In this document: piece by piece, positions 8,372 to 17,897 of the stretch | Layout: each line of letters starts with the position of its first letter | Position numbering within the stretch: the first letter of the stretch is position 1 | Assembly: GCF_000019965.1 (NCBI RefSeq) | Contig: NC_010571.1 | Location: 186,001 to 250,000 of the forward strand | DNA length: 64,000 nt | Direction of reading: 5' to 3' | Origin: Opitutus terrae PB90-1 | GTDB lineage: Bacteria; Verrucomicrobiota; Verrucomicrobiia; Opitutales; Opitutaceae | Made by a program: the position numbers and the translations under genes | The notes under the pieces: generated by a model | The model's input: the letters and a program-made list of their open reading frames with translations, nothing else | Databases searched by the model: none | Told to the model about the DNA's origin: nothing

Positions 8372-9865
8372 TCAACCCGCGGCGCCGAATGGCAGCCGAA
8401 GGATAAACGTGGCGCCATGACCCGGCCCCTCGCTCTGCCCGATCAGGCTGCCGCCCATTTCCGCCGCGGCCAGGGCCGCACTGTGTAGTCCAAAGCCGGA
8501 ACCGCTGGCTCGAGTCGTAAATCCCGGAGCAAAGATGCGCGTCAGGTTCTCGCGAGCGATACCGACGCCGTTATCCGCCACCTCGATCAGTACGCCCCGA
8601 TCGCCATCGGGCCGGACGCGCACGATGATCTGCTTGTCCGCCCGGCTGGTTTGCTCGCATGCGTGCCGCGCGTTGTGCAGCAAGTTCACGAGCACCTGCA
8701 GGATTTTCCGACGGTCGAGCCGCGCGTTGGGCAACGGGCCGATGTCGACGCTGATCAGGACGGCATTCTTCTCGGCCGCGCACGCTTGCACGCGGATCGC
8801 CTCGTCCACGATCTCGGCGATGCTCGCGTTTTCCTCCACGCCCGGGGCGCGCGCGTACGTCTGCTGGGCCGCGACGATCTGTTTGATCCGTTCGACCGCG
8901 CGCTCGAGCCCGGCGACTTCGACGGCGAGTTCCGTCTGCTCCTGGTTGAGATGACGCGAGAGCTCCGCCAGAAAATGCGGCAGTCGTTTGCCGCGATCGT
9001 CCTCCGTCAGGAACTGCGGCAGATTCGCCCGGTGCTGCTCGATGAGATCCGCGGTTCGCGCCAGGTTGCCGAGACGAAGATTGCGCACGCGGTCGCCGAT
9101 AAGCGAGGTCGACACGTTCACGCTGTTCAGCACGTTGCCGATATTGTGGAGCACGCTCGAGGCCACCTCCGCCTGACCCGCGCGATGCGAGGCCTCGACC
9201 AACTGGCGGTGCACGTTTTCGACCTCGCGTTCGACCCGCTTGCGCTCCTCGATCTCTTTCTCGAGCGCCTGTTTTTGCGCCTGCAGTTCCGCCTCGGCCC
9301 GCACGCGCTGGGCGACTTCCTTTTCGAGCGATTCCGCTTTTTCGCGCGCGAGCTGGTAGAGCCGCGCGTTTTCAATCACCAGGGGATCGAGTTTCCTTTG
9401 TTCCAGCGGCTCCTCGTCAACGACCTCGTATTGGGATTCGACTACTGCCCCGTCCGTCGCGAACGACTTGTTGAGCAGATGCATCGATTTGTGGTTTTTG
9501 TCCGCGATGTAGTAGAGGCAAAGGTTCAGGGGACACGCCAGGAAAGGATTGTCGGAGACCTCGTGCAGTTCCTTGTAGGCCTCGCGGCCGTAGAGATTGT
9601 GCCAGACAAAATTCTGCCCGCGTGAGGCGGGCTGCACTTCGAGCTTTTCGCAAAAGCCATTCTTGACGAACAGCTCGGTCAGCCGCGCCAGGTCGTCCGC
9701 CGAGCCCGTCTCTTCGAACGCGAACCCGTGGCGGTTCAGGTAGTCGATGAGCTCGCGCCCGACGTCGCGCAAAATGGTGGCTTGGGCGAAGGCATTGTAT
9801 TTGGCCAGCGTCTTCCCGAAGGCGACGAGTAGCGCCTCATACAAGGTTTGTTTGAAGTTATTCAT
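8372..9865 (-). CDS. Soluble sensor histidine kinase
   Basis: 497-residue kinase without membrane segments. Residues 1-155 form an unfamiliar alpha/beta sensor domain containing CPLNLCLYYI; 160-225 is a charged coiled coil; the phospho-acceptor His is residue 240 in SSVLHNIGNVLNSVNV, an H-box typical of kinases with a HN-GN core. The ATPase domain (about 385-495) shows VNLLHNARHA (N box), VADNGVGI (G1), FAPGFTT (F box) and SGFGLHSA (G2), so all catalytic boxes are intact. No cognate response regulator is adjacent; the nearest is about 4.3 kb away. The sensor ligand is unknown; the paired cysteines might bind a metal or haem, which is conjecture. Confidence 0.9.
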   Translation of the reverse strand: MNNFKQTLYEALLVAFGKTLAKYNAFAQATILRDVGRELIDYLNRHGFAFEETGSADDLARLTELFVKNGFCEKLEVQPASRGQNFVWHNLYGREAYKELHEVSDNPFLACPLNLCLYYIADKNHKSMHLLNKSFATDGAVVESQYEVVDEEPLEQRKLDPLVIENARLYQLAREKAESLEKEVAQRVRAEAELQAQKQALEKEIEERKRVEREVENVHRQLVEASHRAGQAEVASSVLHNIGNVLNSVNVSTSLIGDRVRNLRLGNLARTADLIEQHRANLPQFLTEDDRGKRLPHFLAELSRHLNQEQTELAVEVAGLERAVERIKQIVAAQQTYARAPGVEENASIAEIVDEAIRVQACAAEKNAVLISVDIGPLPNARLDRRKILQVLVNLLHNARHACEQTSRADKQIIVRVRPDGDRGVLIEVADNGVGIARENLTRIFAPGFTTRASGSGFGLHSAALAAAEMGGSLIGQSEGPGHGATFILRLPFGAAG

Positions 9866-10163
9866 GCCGGAGGGTTACCGCGATCGTGTTTGGCTGGGGC
9901 ACGCAGGCGGGGCTGACTGGCATGGACGGCGCGAACCAGTTCAGGATGGCTCGGTCGGTATGCTCTATCGGCCTGCTCAGGCGAAGATTGAGCGAGAAGA
10001 CTCGTGGTACATTTGGCTCCCGCAGCGGGCGCTGCGTGCCGCTGGGGCCAAACGGCGGCGGCAATCGGCAAATACCCGATCCGTGCACGGGGCCTGACTT
10101 CCGGCCACTCGGGGCGATCCGCCGGGTCCATTGCGGCGTATCCACGTTCTGCGCTGCTCCGCC

Positions 10164-10496
10164 ATGAAAAACGCCCTCCTGCTCCCCATCCTCTTTGCGC
10201 TCTGCGCCGTCGCGTCCAGCTCCGCGCAGGACGCTGCCGAGCAAAAACGCTCGGCGCTGGTGCCCTCCAACGGCCTGCCAGCGCTCGCTGAGAGTCACGC
10301 GCAGGTTTTCAAGGAACTCGCGCCCGGACCAGCGTCGGTGGTGCTCCAGAAGGGCGACAAACAGTTTACCATCTATGGCGTCGTGGGCCTCCGCGCGGTT
10401 GGCAGCGTCGTCGAGATCACGGTCACCAACGGCGAGAAATACTCCGTCAGCCCGCAGGACATTTTCTTTATCACGAACAACGCATTCAAAATCTAG
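10164..10496 (+). CDS. Small secreted protein, unknown function
   Basis: 110-residue protein starting MKNALLLPILFALCAVASSS, a standard signal peptide with cleavage near SSSAQ. The mature part has a predicted beta-rich end: GDKQFTIYGVVGLRAVGSVVEITVTNGEKYSV. No known family is recognised. It faces the sugar-binding protein gene convergently and has no SD motif. A 298-bp gap with no recognisable signal separates it from the divergent kinase; both promoters are presumably there. Confidence 0.7.
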   Translation: MKNALLLPILFALCAVASSSAQDAAEQKRSALVPSNGLPALAESHAQVFKELAPGPASVVLQKGDKQFTIYGVVGLRAVGSVVEITVTNGEKYSVSPQDIFFITNNAFKI

Positions 10497-10506
10497 CGAC
10501 GAAATC

Positions 10507-10638
10507 ATGGCGATCCGCCCGAAAACACCTTCGAGCCAGGAGCGCCGCCCGGCGATGACGCCGGGGCGGTTGCTGTTGTTGCGGCGGGTGCGTGCGCGTC
10601 GCGCGCGCCTCGATCACCGCCGTCGCCGGCTCGGCTAG
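10507..10638 (+). CDS. Possible 43-residue Arg-rich peptide
   Basis: An ATG ten bases after the preceding stop opens a 43-codon ORF that ends just before the converging sugar-binding protein gene. The product would be strongly basic with RRVRARRARLDHRRRR near the end. There is no ribosome-binding site and GC-rich DNA generates such Arg-rich frames by chance, so the support is weak. Confidence 0.2.
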   Translation: MAIRPKTPSSQERRPAMTPGRLLLLRRVRARRARLDHRRRRLG

Positions 10639-10646
10639 CCCGCGGC

Positions 10647-11576
10647 TTACCGACGGATCGCCTGCACCTCGGCCGTGTTCAAGTTGGCTTTGGTGACGAG
10701 GAAATAAGGCACGTCGAGCGAGGCAGGCAGCGTCTGCCCGGCGAGCAACTGCACCGCCGCCTCAACCCCCTTGCTGCCGATCAACCGCGGCTGTTGCGCC
10801 ACCCAGCCGGCCATGCTTCCATTCTCGATCGCGGTTGCGACCGCGTCGGGCAGCGACGAACCGAACCCGACCTGCAGTACCTTGCCGGCGAGCCCCTTGT
10901 CCTGCAGGGCGCGAATCATCGCGAGGCTCGCGGCGCTGAACGGCGTGCACACGGCCCGCACGTTCGGATGACGCTCCAGCAACATCACTGACTTGGCATA
11001 GTCGTCCTGCTTTTCAGAGCCGGCGACGACGTCCGTATACAGCGTCGCCTGGCCGCGCGCCGCGCGGAATGTCGCGATCAGCGTCTTTTCGCGCACGCTC
11101 ATTCCCTCGATGGAATTCGCTCGGAGCAAAGCCGCGCGGTCGCCGTCCGGCACCAACTCCGCCAGGAAACGGCCCGCGTCTTCCGCCATCACCACTTGGT
11201 TGTAGCCGACGAAAACGTCTGCCAGCCCTTCCGGAAGGGCGGTGTCGAGTGCAACGATCTTCACTCCCTTCGCGCGCAACGCCTCGATCGGCCCGCGAAA
11301 GTCCTCGGGCGTGAGCGGTGCCACCACCAGCGCGTCAATGGGCTCCTTGAGCAGGGCATTTAGCATCGCAAGTTGCTGACTCAGCGAATTGGGCGTCAGC
11401 GGCGCCTTCACGATCACCTCGGCACCCGCCGCGCGGGCCGCGTCCAACGCGCCTTTTTCCGCCGCCGACCAGAACAGGTCGCGGTCCTTCAGCAGGACGC
11501 CGATCTTCACCGCGGCCACGGTTTCGCGCGCCAAAAACGCTGCCACCATCAACAACGAGAGCTGGAGGAACTTCAT
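10647..11576 (-). CDS. Periplasmic sugar-binding protein (type I, RbsB-like), orphan
   Basis: 309-residue exported binding protein. The start is the ATG of MKFLQLSLLMVAAFLARETVA, a signal peptide cut near residue 21. The two-lobed type I fold is shown by VKIGVLLKDRDLFWSAAEKGALDAA at the N-lobe, ALVVAPLTPEDFRG, VKIVALDTALP, and GKVLQVGFGSSLPDAV in the C-lobe, as in RbsB and related sugar-binding proteins. No ABC ATPase or permease is nearby. Its promoter region is shared with a divergent chemoreceptor, which suggests that it could present ligand to that receptor rather than only to a transporter. Confidence 0.85.
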   Translation of the reverse strand: MKFLQLSLLMVAAFLARETVAAVKIGVLLKDRDLFWSAAEKGALDAARAAGAEVIVKAPLTPNSLSQQLAMLNALLKEPIDALVVAPLTPEDFRGPIEALRAKGVKIVALDTALPEGLADVFVGYNQVVMAEDAGRFLAELVPDGDRAALLRANSIEGMSVREKTLIATFRAARGQATLYTDVVAGSEKQDDYAKSVMLLERHPNVRAVCTPFSAASLAMIRALQDKGLAGKVLQVGFGSSLPDAVATAIENGSMAGWVAQQPRLIGSKGVEAAVQLLAGQTLPASLDVPYFLVTKANLNTAEVQAIRR

Positions 11577-11956
11577 CGGGGTTCGGGGTTTCGCGGCATC
11601 CAGGGAGTTTGGGACGCATCGCACAACCCCGCTGTTATCGGTCAGTTCGGCGCCGGCCTCGACCGAATTCTCTGCTTCGGCCTCGTCTCTGCGGCTCCCG
11701 CGGAGTGAGCAGGGGGCTGCCGTTGAGGTAAGGAAAATTTTAGCGACCGCGTTTTGCGCCGATAATTGGCGGCACAACAACCGCTCGGCCCGATCCCGCG
11801 CCGAGCCCACCTCCCCCCGATGACCGTCCGCAACCCCCTTTCGCGGAGTTGGTCCTCGTGCCTCCTTGGTACGGGGCAGGACTCCGTGTTGCCTGTGCGC
11901 AGCGTCACGACGCATCCGGCCGCGGGTCGTCACCCCTCGGCGATGACCGTGATCCT
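11577..11956. other. Divergent intergenic region
   Basis: 380 bases between the start codons of the sugar-binding protein and the chemoreceptor. No supportable ORF. A short AT-rich patch lies at 11731-11742 and a GATAAT at 11761-11766, possible promoter pieces but without clear partners. Shared regulation of the two genes from here is plausible. Confidence 0.4.
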
Positions 11957-14002
11957 ATGACGGCCCAAACTAACCTTCTTCGTCGGTTGGGCACCTGGTG
12001 TGCCATCGTGGTGCTTGGCGCCACGACGATGGCTGCGGTGGTCTACGCGTTGTATGTGCGGGGGAACTTGGTGCGGGGACTGGAAAAACAGGTGATTGCG
12101 ATCGCGGTAGCAGAAGCGAACGCGGCGGTGCACAGCCAGAATGTCGATGCCTTGGATACGCGCATGGAATCCCAGCTGCAGCCGGTGCTCACCCGCCAGG
12201 CCCAGCGACTGATCTGGCTGCGCGTCGGCGAAACGGTCGCTCTTTTCATTGTGCTGGGAGGTGCCTTCTTCGCGCTGGCGCGCTTCAACCTGCTGAGGCC
12301 GCTGCGGGCCAAGTTCGACGCGCTCACCGACGGCGCCGCACGCATCCAGGAGGACACCGAACGGATCGCGCAGGACGCGGAGGCGCTGACGTCCGTCACC
12401 GCCCGCGAGGCCGCATCGATCGAGGAGATCGCCGCGACCGTCGAGGAACTCTCGTCCATGACGGAGCGCAATGCCGACCACGCGCGGCAGACCGACGCGC
12501 TCATGGGCGAAACGCGCACGACCGTCACCCAGGCAAGCACGTCCATGCATGGGCTTTTCGATTCGATCGAGCAGATCAAGCGCAGCAGTGCGGCCACGTC
12601 GGAAATCATCAGCACGATCGACCAGATTGCGTTTCAGACGAATATCCTCGCGCTCAACGCCGCGATCGAAGCGGCGCGCGCCGGCGAGTTCGGCGCCAGC
12701 TTCGCGGTGGTGGCGGACGAAGTCCGCACCCTCGCCCGCAACGCCGCCGAAGCCGCCAAGAAAACCGCGGTGTTGATCGAAGGGACCAACGCCCAAGTGG
12801 CGCAGGCCGCCACCTTGGTGGCCGAGACGCGCCAGCGATTCGACGACGTCAATGGCAAGGTCGGCCAATCGAGCGGGTTCGTGTCGCAGATCGCCGAGGC
12901 CTCCGCGGAGCAGGCGCGCGGGATTGAGCAGCTGAACACCGCGATCGGGGAGGTCGACAAGATCATCCAGCAAACGGTCGCCAACGCCGAACACTCGGCC
13001 ACCGCGTCGCAGCAGATGAGCGCCGAGTCCGGGGCGATCAACCAAACCATCGAGGAAGTGCGCACCCTGGTCGGCGTGGAGCACCGCGCGACGGAGGGCG
13101 TTACCGGCGAGTCTGGTCGGATTCACTTGCGCATCTCTGCCTGTTCGCTCGCGGCTGATTCGTTCCGCCAAGCCACCGCGGGAAGACCCGTCGAAGCGAT
13201 CGACGCCTTCTCCGGCAGCTGGGCGAATCGCCCGACGGTCGACTTGATTCTGCAGCTGCAGGCACTGAAAGCGGGCGGGTTGGATTTCGACTACGAACTG
13301 GTGGTGCAGCCGACGCACGGGCGTTCCGTCATCGAAGTGGTTCAAGGTTACTGCGACCTGACCGCGGAGACCGTGTGGAACAGCGAAATCACCGAGCTCG
13401 GCTCCCAGGTGCTCAAGACCGAGAACATCATCAATCACGGCGAGTTCGAGAAGGGCCTGTATGGCCTGCCCGACAATGCCCGGTTGCAGGCGCTCACCAG
13501 CGCGGAACAGCTCGGCGAATTCGTCGGTGCCACGGTGTTCAACTGGTCCGTCGATGTGAAGACGCTGCAGAACATGGGGCTCAAGCGCGTGGACCGCGCC
13601 AGCTGCATGGAGAACGTTTTCCAAATGATCCGCCAGCGGCGCGCCGACTTCACCTTGCTGGAGTTCGCCTCGACGCCAGACATGAGCATCGAGAACCACG
13701 GGGTGAAACTCGTGCCGGTGCAGAACTGCAAAGTGGCTTTGCCGGAAAGTCGTGCCTGGATCATCGCCGCGGGTTCCCCCCATGCCGCCACGCTCCTCGA
13801 GACGCTGCGTCGCGGCATCAAGATGCTGCGCGACCAGCGCCGAATCACGCGTGCCTTCGAGGAGTCCGGATTCTTCCAGCCCAAGGTCATGCATTGGAAA
13901 CGGCTGACGCTGCAGGAGAACCCCGGAGAGTGGCAGGATCGACCTGCCGTTCGCACAACGGCGCGGAAGCTCGAGCCGGTGGCTCGCGGTGCCGGCCGGT
14001 AA
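11957..14002 (+). CDS. Methyl-accepting chemotaxis protein with C-terminal solute-binding-like domain
   Basis: 681-residue protein. TM1 is about residues 12-34, a short (about 50-residue) periplasmic segment follows, TM2 is about 88-109. No clear HAMP domain is seen before the long signalling coiled coil (about 130-375), whose hairpin tip reads [21 protein letters not shown]. After it, instead of ending, the chain continues for about 250 residues (425-645) in a pattern like a family 3 solute-binding protein: [41 protein letters not shown] and a final RAFEESGFF. This part would be cytoplasmic. The start is the ATG of [11 protein letters not shown] response regulator follows and a periplasmic binding protein is divergent. 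Confidence 0.85.
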   Translation: MTAQTNLLRRLGTWCAIVVLGATTMAAVVYALYVRGNLVRGLEKQVIAIAVAEANAAVHSQNVDALDTRMESQLQPVLTRQAQRLIWLRVGETVALFIVLGGAFFALARFNLLRPLRAKFDALTDGAARIQEDTERIAQDAEALTSVTAREAASIEEIAATVEELSSMTERNADHARQTDALMGETRTTVTQASTSMHGLFDSIEQIKRSSAATSEIISTIDQIAFQTNILALNAAIEAARAGEFGASFAVVADEVRTLARNAAEAAKKTAVLIEGTNAQVAQAATLVAETRQRFDDVNGKVGQSSGFVSQIAEASAEQARGIEQLNTAIGEVDKIIQQTVANAEHSATASQQMSAESGAINQTIEEVRTLVGVEHRATEGVTGESGRIHLRISACSLAADSFRQATAGRPVEAIDAFSGSWANRPTVDLILQLQALKAGGLDFDYELVVQPTHGRSVIEVVQGYCDLTAETVWNSEITELGSQVLKTENIINHGEFEKGLYGLPDNARLQALTSAEQLGEFVGATVFNWSVDVKTLQNMGLKRVDRASCMENVFQMIRQRRADFTLLEFASTPDMSIENHGVKLVPVQNCKVALPESRAWIIAAGSPHAATLLETLRRGIKMLRDQRRITRAFEESGFFQPKVMHWKRLTLQENPGEWQDRPAVRTTARKLEPVARGAGR

Positions 14003-14199
14003 CATCGACCGCGACAGCGGCGGCAAGTCGTTTACAACTGCTCAGCACTACACCGATCCAGCGCTCAGCCGAACCTGAGCCTTTTGGACGTTGCAGGCTG
14101 ATGCCAAACCCCCGCGAGTACTGCGCCTTGGTGCCACCTCGCGCGCTCATGAATCCCTTTTCCCCTCCTCGTCCCGCGGCATTCGCCGGTCGGTAGCCC

Positions 14200-14739
14200 A
14201 TGCTCAAAAACGGCACGATTTTGGTGATCGACGACAGCCCCGCCGATCGCGAACTGATCCTGCATTGCATGCGGCTCGCCGGCGTACAGGCGCCGGTCCA
14301 GCTGCTGGGCGACGGGGCCGAGGCGCTGGCTTATCTCAAAGGCCAGCCCCCGTTCGACGACCGGGACCGCTACCCGTATCCCTGCATGGTGATAACCGAC
14401 CTAAAAATGCCGGTCGTCGACGGTCTCGGACTACTTGAGTTTTTGCGCAACCACCCCGAATTGGCCGTGATCCCCACGATCGTGCTGTCGGGTTCGTCGG
14501 ACGCGGACGATGTTGAAGTGTCCTATCTGCTCGGGGCCAGCAGCTACATTGTGAAGCCGCCCACCGCGTCCGAGCTCTGCGATCGGATCCGAACGATGAT
14601 GGAATACTGGTGCCATTGTGAAGCGCCGATCACGACTCGCACCGGCATGCACATCAGGACCGAGGCGCACGGCAAGATCGGCGAGCGCTACTCTCGCTCG
14701 CCCTTCCCCCCCGCGAGGGCGGGGCCGGCTTCGGCGTGA
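14200..14739 (+). CDS. Single-domain response regulator (Rcp1-like)
   Basis: 179 residues; a CheY-like receiver covers about 5-135. Acidic pocket IDDSP, phospho-acceptor Asp in MVITDLKMPVVDG, the Thr/Ser in PTIVLSGSS and the Lys in SYIVKPP are all present. The insert with RYPYPCMV before the acceptor strand is typical of Rcp1-type receivers. There is no output domain; the last 45 residues are low-complexity. It follows the chemoreceptor gene by 200 bases on the same strand and may work with it or with a phytochrome-like or soluble kinase elsewhere. Confidence 0.88.
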   Translation: MLKNGTILVIDDSPADRELILHCMRLAGVQAPVQLLGDGAEALAYLKGQPPFDDRDRYPYPCMVITDLKMPVVDGLGLLEFLRNHPELAVIPTIVLSGSSDADDVEVSYLLGASSYIVKPPTASELCDRIRTMMEYWCHCEAPITTRTGMHIRTEAHGKIGERYSRSPFPPARAGPASA

Positions 14740-14764
14740 ACGCCGGCGCGGGCCGATCGCTCAC

Positions 14765-16735
14765 CTACTCGGCGGAGATCCGAGCGGCATAGCCGCCGCC
14801 CTCGGCCAGCCGCAGCTTCAGCTTGGTCTCCCGGTTAACCGGCACCTGCGAGCGCTTGTAATCCTGCGCAAACCGGTCGGCATTCACACCGTCCCGGTAT
14901 TCGTCGAGCGTGAATCGCCCTTCGGACAGAAAGCTCAGGTCGAGCTCGAGTTCGCGCGTATTCCAGTCGGTGATCGCGCCGAGATACCAGTCGGCGCCAC
15001 GACGCCGAGCCACGACCACGTAGTCGGAAATACGCGCATCGAGTACGCGCGTCTCGTCCCATTCCGTGGGCACCGACCGCAGAAACTCCATCATGTCGGG
15101 CTCGCGAAGATAGTGCGACGGCGAGTCGCAGAGCATCTGGAGCGGACTCTCGAACACGACGTAGAGCGCGAGCTGATGGCAGCGCGTGCCCTGGCTCGAC
15201 GGCCGGGCGAAGTTCGCCGCGAATCCCGTGCGGTTCGCGTTGAGCGTGGCCCCCGGGGTGAAATCCATCGGTCCCATCATCATGCGCGTAAACGGCAACG
15301 TGGCCGTGTGCTCGGGCGTGATGTGTGTGCTCCACTTGTTCCACTCATTGCCTCGCACGCCTTCCGTCGTGATCAGATTCGGATAGGTGCGCGTGAGCAG
15401 CGCCGGCCGGATCGCGCCGTGAAAGTCGACCAGCAGCCGGCGCTTCGCTGCCTCGGCGCTGACGCGGTGATAGTGACTCATCACCTTCTGGTCATCACGC
15501 TGCATGAAATCCACCTTGATCCCGCGCACGCCCCATTGCGCGAACTGGTCGAGCGCAGGCTGCAACTGGTCTTCCAGCGTCTTCCAAACCACCCATAGAA
15601 CGATGCTCACATTCTTTTGTCGGCCGTAGGCCACCAGCTCCGGCACATCGATCTCCGGCACGACGTCCAGCACATTGCCGAGCTTATACCAGCCTTCGTC
15701 GAGGACGACATAGTCGAGCCCGTTCGCCGCCGCGAAATCGATGTAGTATTTGTAGGTCGCAGTGTTCACGCCCGACTTGAAGTCCACTCCGAAGACATTG
15801 TTCGCGTTCCACCAATCCCACGCGACCTTGCCGGGTTTGATCCACGAGGTGTCGGCCACGCGCGAGGGCGCAGCGAGCAGATAGACGAGCGGATTGGTGA
15901 GCAGCTCGCCATCGCGATGCGCCACGGCCAGAATCCGCCACGGATAAGTGCGACTGCCCCGGGTCACCGCCAGGTAATCCGCCGCCGCGGTCACGCGAAC
16001 ATCGCGGTCGCCGGTGAGTTCCTCTTTCAGCGGATACGGCGGGAACGTGGCCGTCAGTCCACTGCCGCTCGTGCCACGCAGCCACAACCCGGGATAGTCT
16101 TCGACGTCCGATTCGAGGATCGCGATCCGCGTCTGGCCCGCTTCCACCACGGCGGGAAGGCTCGCGAGGTTCTTCGCCGCGAGGTCGCCCAGCGTACGCG
16201 GCAGGAAAATCCGCTCGTTGTGCGAGAAGAAACTCTCCTCTTCGGGATACCACACCGTTTGATTATCGGCGAAGTTGAACGCCGCCTCCTCGGCGAACAC
16301 CTTCACTTCCGACTGCGCCAGCTGGGTCTCCCAGCGATACGCCACACCTTCGTCGTAGGCCCGGAAGACCACCGCGTAGTTTCCGGCGAACTCGAGCCGC
16401 AGTTCGTGATAGCGATCGCGCAGCGTCGCGGCTTTCTGCCGCACGACCGGCTGTACCGTCGCGTCGTGCTGGCGGGGCGTCACGGTCCGCAGCTCCGCCG
16501 GCCGTCCGAGCGTCGTCTGCTCCACCTGCAGCGCCAGCGTGGCGTCCCGCACCACGACGGTTTCGTCGACCAACACATCGTAGGCCAGCTGACCGCCGGC
16601 ACGGATCTGCACGGCGATGCGCCCGTCCGGCGATTGCAGAACCGGCAGGCTGGGCACGGCGCACCACCCGCCGACGCTCAAGGCCACGAGGCAGCCGAAC
16701 CAACGCACAACGCGAAGAGGAATCATGGGGTTCAT
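14765..16735 (-). CDS. Glycoside hydrolase family 97 (alpha-glucosidase/alpha-galactosidase)
   Basis: 656-residue exported enzyme. A signal peptide follows MNPMIPLRVV (an alternative ATG lies three codons in). The N-terminal beta-sandwich (about 28-290) contains LQSPDGRIAVQI and FRAYDEGVAYRW; the TIM barrel begins near KPGKVAWDWWNANNVFGVDF and holds NGLDYVVLDEGWY and GVRGIKVDFMQRDDQ; a C-terminal domain ends the protein. This layout is GH97. The Asp of KVDFM lies where retaining members carry their nucleophile, hinting at an alpha-galactosidase-type mechanism, but this needs alignment. The enzyme would act on oligosaccharides in the periplasm. It is divergent from the quinone oxidoreductase. 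Confidence 0.92.
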   Translation of the reverse strand: MNPMIPLRVVRWFGCLVALSVGGWCAVPSLPVLQSPDGRIAVQIRAGGQLAYDVLVDETVVVRDATLALQVEQTTLGRPAELRTVTPRQHDATVQPVVRQKAATLRDRYHELRLEFAGNYAVVFRAYDEGVAYRWETQLAQSEVKVFAEEAAFNFADNQTVWYPEEESFFSHNERIFLPRTLGDLAAKNLASLPAVVEAGQTRIAILESDVEDYPGLWLRGTSGSGLTATFPPYPLKEELTGDRDVRVTAAADYLAVTRGSRTYPWRILAVAHRDGELLTNPLVYLLAAPSRVADTSWIKPGKVAWDWWNANNVFGVDFKSGVNTATYKYYIDFAAANGLDYVVLDEGWYKLGNVLDVVPEIDVPELVAYGRQKNVSIVLWVVWKTLEDQLQPALDQFAQWGVRGIKVDFMQRDDQKVMSHYHRVSAEAAKRRLLVDFHGAIRPALLTRTYPNLITTEGVRGNEWNKWSTHITPEHTATLPFTRMMMGPMDFTPGATLNANRTGFAANFARPSSQGTRCHQLALYVVFESPLQMLCDSPSHYLREPDMMEFLRSVPTEWDETRVLDARISDYVVVARRRGADWYLGAITDWNTRELELDLSFLSEGRFTLDEYRDGVNADRFAQDYKRSQVPVNRETKLKLRLAEGGGYAARISAE

Positions 16736-16928
16736 GAGAGAGGTAAGCACGATCGAGAAGGAAACTCTCCGCCGCTGCAATGACGCGCACCGAACGAGTC
16801 GGGAAACGGAAAGGCGCCACGCCGGCCCGGGGATTTGCGATCCGGCTGCGCAACCCTCCGCGGGTTTCGTGCACCGATCGAGCGTTTTCCCTTTGTGCAC
16901 TCGCAGATCCGGCTTCACTGATGGAGGC

Positions 16929-17897
16929 ATGAAAGCTGTCGTGATTTCCCAGCCAGGCGCGCCCGAGGTGCTGACGGTGGCGGAGCGTCCCACGCCGACG
17001 ATCGGTGACGAGGACGTGCTGATCCGCGTCCAAGCCGCCGGCGTGAATCGCGCCGACGTAATCCAGCGCAAGGGGCACTACCCCGCGCCGGCCGGCGTCG
17101 CCGCGGATATTCCGGGCCTCGAGGTCGCCGGGCTCGTGGAGGCCTGTGGCGCGAAGGTCACGCGCTGGCAGGTCGGCGATCCGGTTTGCGCGCTGCTGGC
17201 CGGCGGGGGCTATGCGGAGTTTGTCGCCGTCGACGCGGGTCACTGCCTGCCCGTTCCGAAGGGCTGGTCCTTCACCGACGCCGCAGCACTGCCGGAAGCA
17301 CTCTTCACGGTCTGGTCGAACGTCTTTCAACGCGGCCGGCTGCAACGCGGCGAAACGTTTCTCGTGCACGGTGGGACGAGCGGGATCGGCATGGCCGCGG
17401 TGCAGCTGGCGAAGGCGCAGGGGGCGCGCGTCTTCGCGACCGCCGGCACCGACGAGAAATGTCGCGCGTGCGAGGTGGTTGGCGCGGAGCGTTGCATCAA
17501 CTATCGCACGGAAGATTTCGCGGCCGCCCTCAAAGATGAAGGTGTCGATGTCATCCTCGACATGATCGGTGGCGACTACGTTGCGAAAAACCTGAAGCTG
17601 CTCCGGCCCGAGGGCCGGCTGGTGTTCATCAACGCCGCGAAAGGAGCCAAGGTGGAGGTGAACCTCCTGCAGGTGATGTCGCAGCGGCTCACGATCACCG
17701 GCAGCACCCTGCGGTCCCGCGAGCGCACGTTCAAAGCTGCGCTCGCCGCCGAGATTGAGCTCGAGGTCTGGCCGTTGCTCGCGTCGGGGCAGTTCCGCGC
17801 AAACGTCTTCAAGGTGTTCGCGCTCGCCGATGCCGCCGAAGCCCACCGGTTAATGGAGTCGAGCCAGCACATCGGCAAGCTGGTCCTCGCTCTGTAG
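16929..17897 (+). CDS. NAD(P)H:quinone oxidoreductase, zinc-independent MDR family
   Basis: 322-residue medium-chain dehydrogenase of the PIG3/QorB-like group. The start is the ATG of MKAVVISQPGAPEVL. The N-terminal GroES-like domain has AAGVNRADVIQRKGHYP, diagnostic of this group; the Rossmann domain has LVHGGTSGIGMAAVQLAKAQGA; zinc-binding Cys clusters are absent. These enzymes reduce quinones or related electrophiles with NADPH in the cytoplasm. The TAG stop codon is the first three bases of an inverted-repeat element (17895-18058), so the present C-terminus may have been set by that insertion. Confidence 0.92.
   Translation: MKAVVISQPGAPEVLTVAERPTPTIGDEDVLIRVQAAGVNRADVIQRKGHYPAPAGVAADIPGLEVAGLVEACGAKVTRWQVGDPVCALLAGGGYAEFVAVDAGHCLPVPKGWSFTDAAALPEALFTVWSNVFQRGRLQRGETFLVHGGTSGIGMAAVQLAKAQGARVFATAGTDEKCRACEVVGAERCINYRTEDFAAALKDEGVDVILDMIGGDYVAKNLKLLRPEGRLVFINAAKGAKVEVNLLQVMSQRLTITGSTLRSRERTFKAALAAEIELEVWPLLASGQFRANVFKVFALADAAEAHRLMESSQHIGKLVLAL

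Noticed and set aside
11930-14026. A 698-codon open frame opposite the chemoreceptor
   Set aside because: Antisense shadow; the plus-strand frame has strong MCP motifs.
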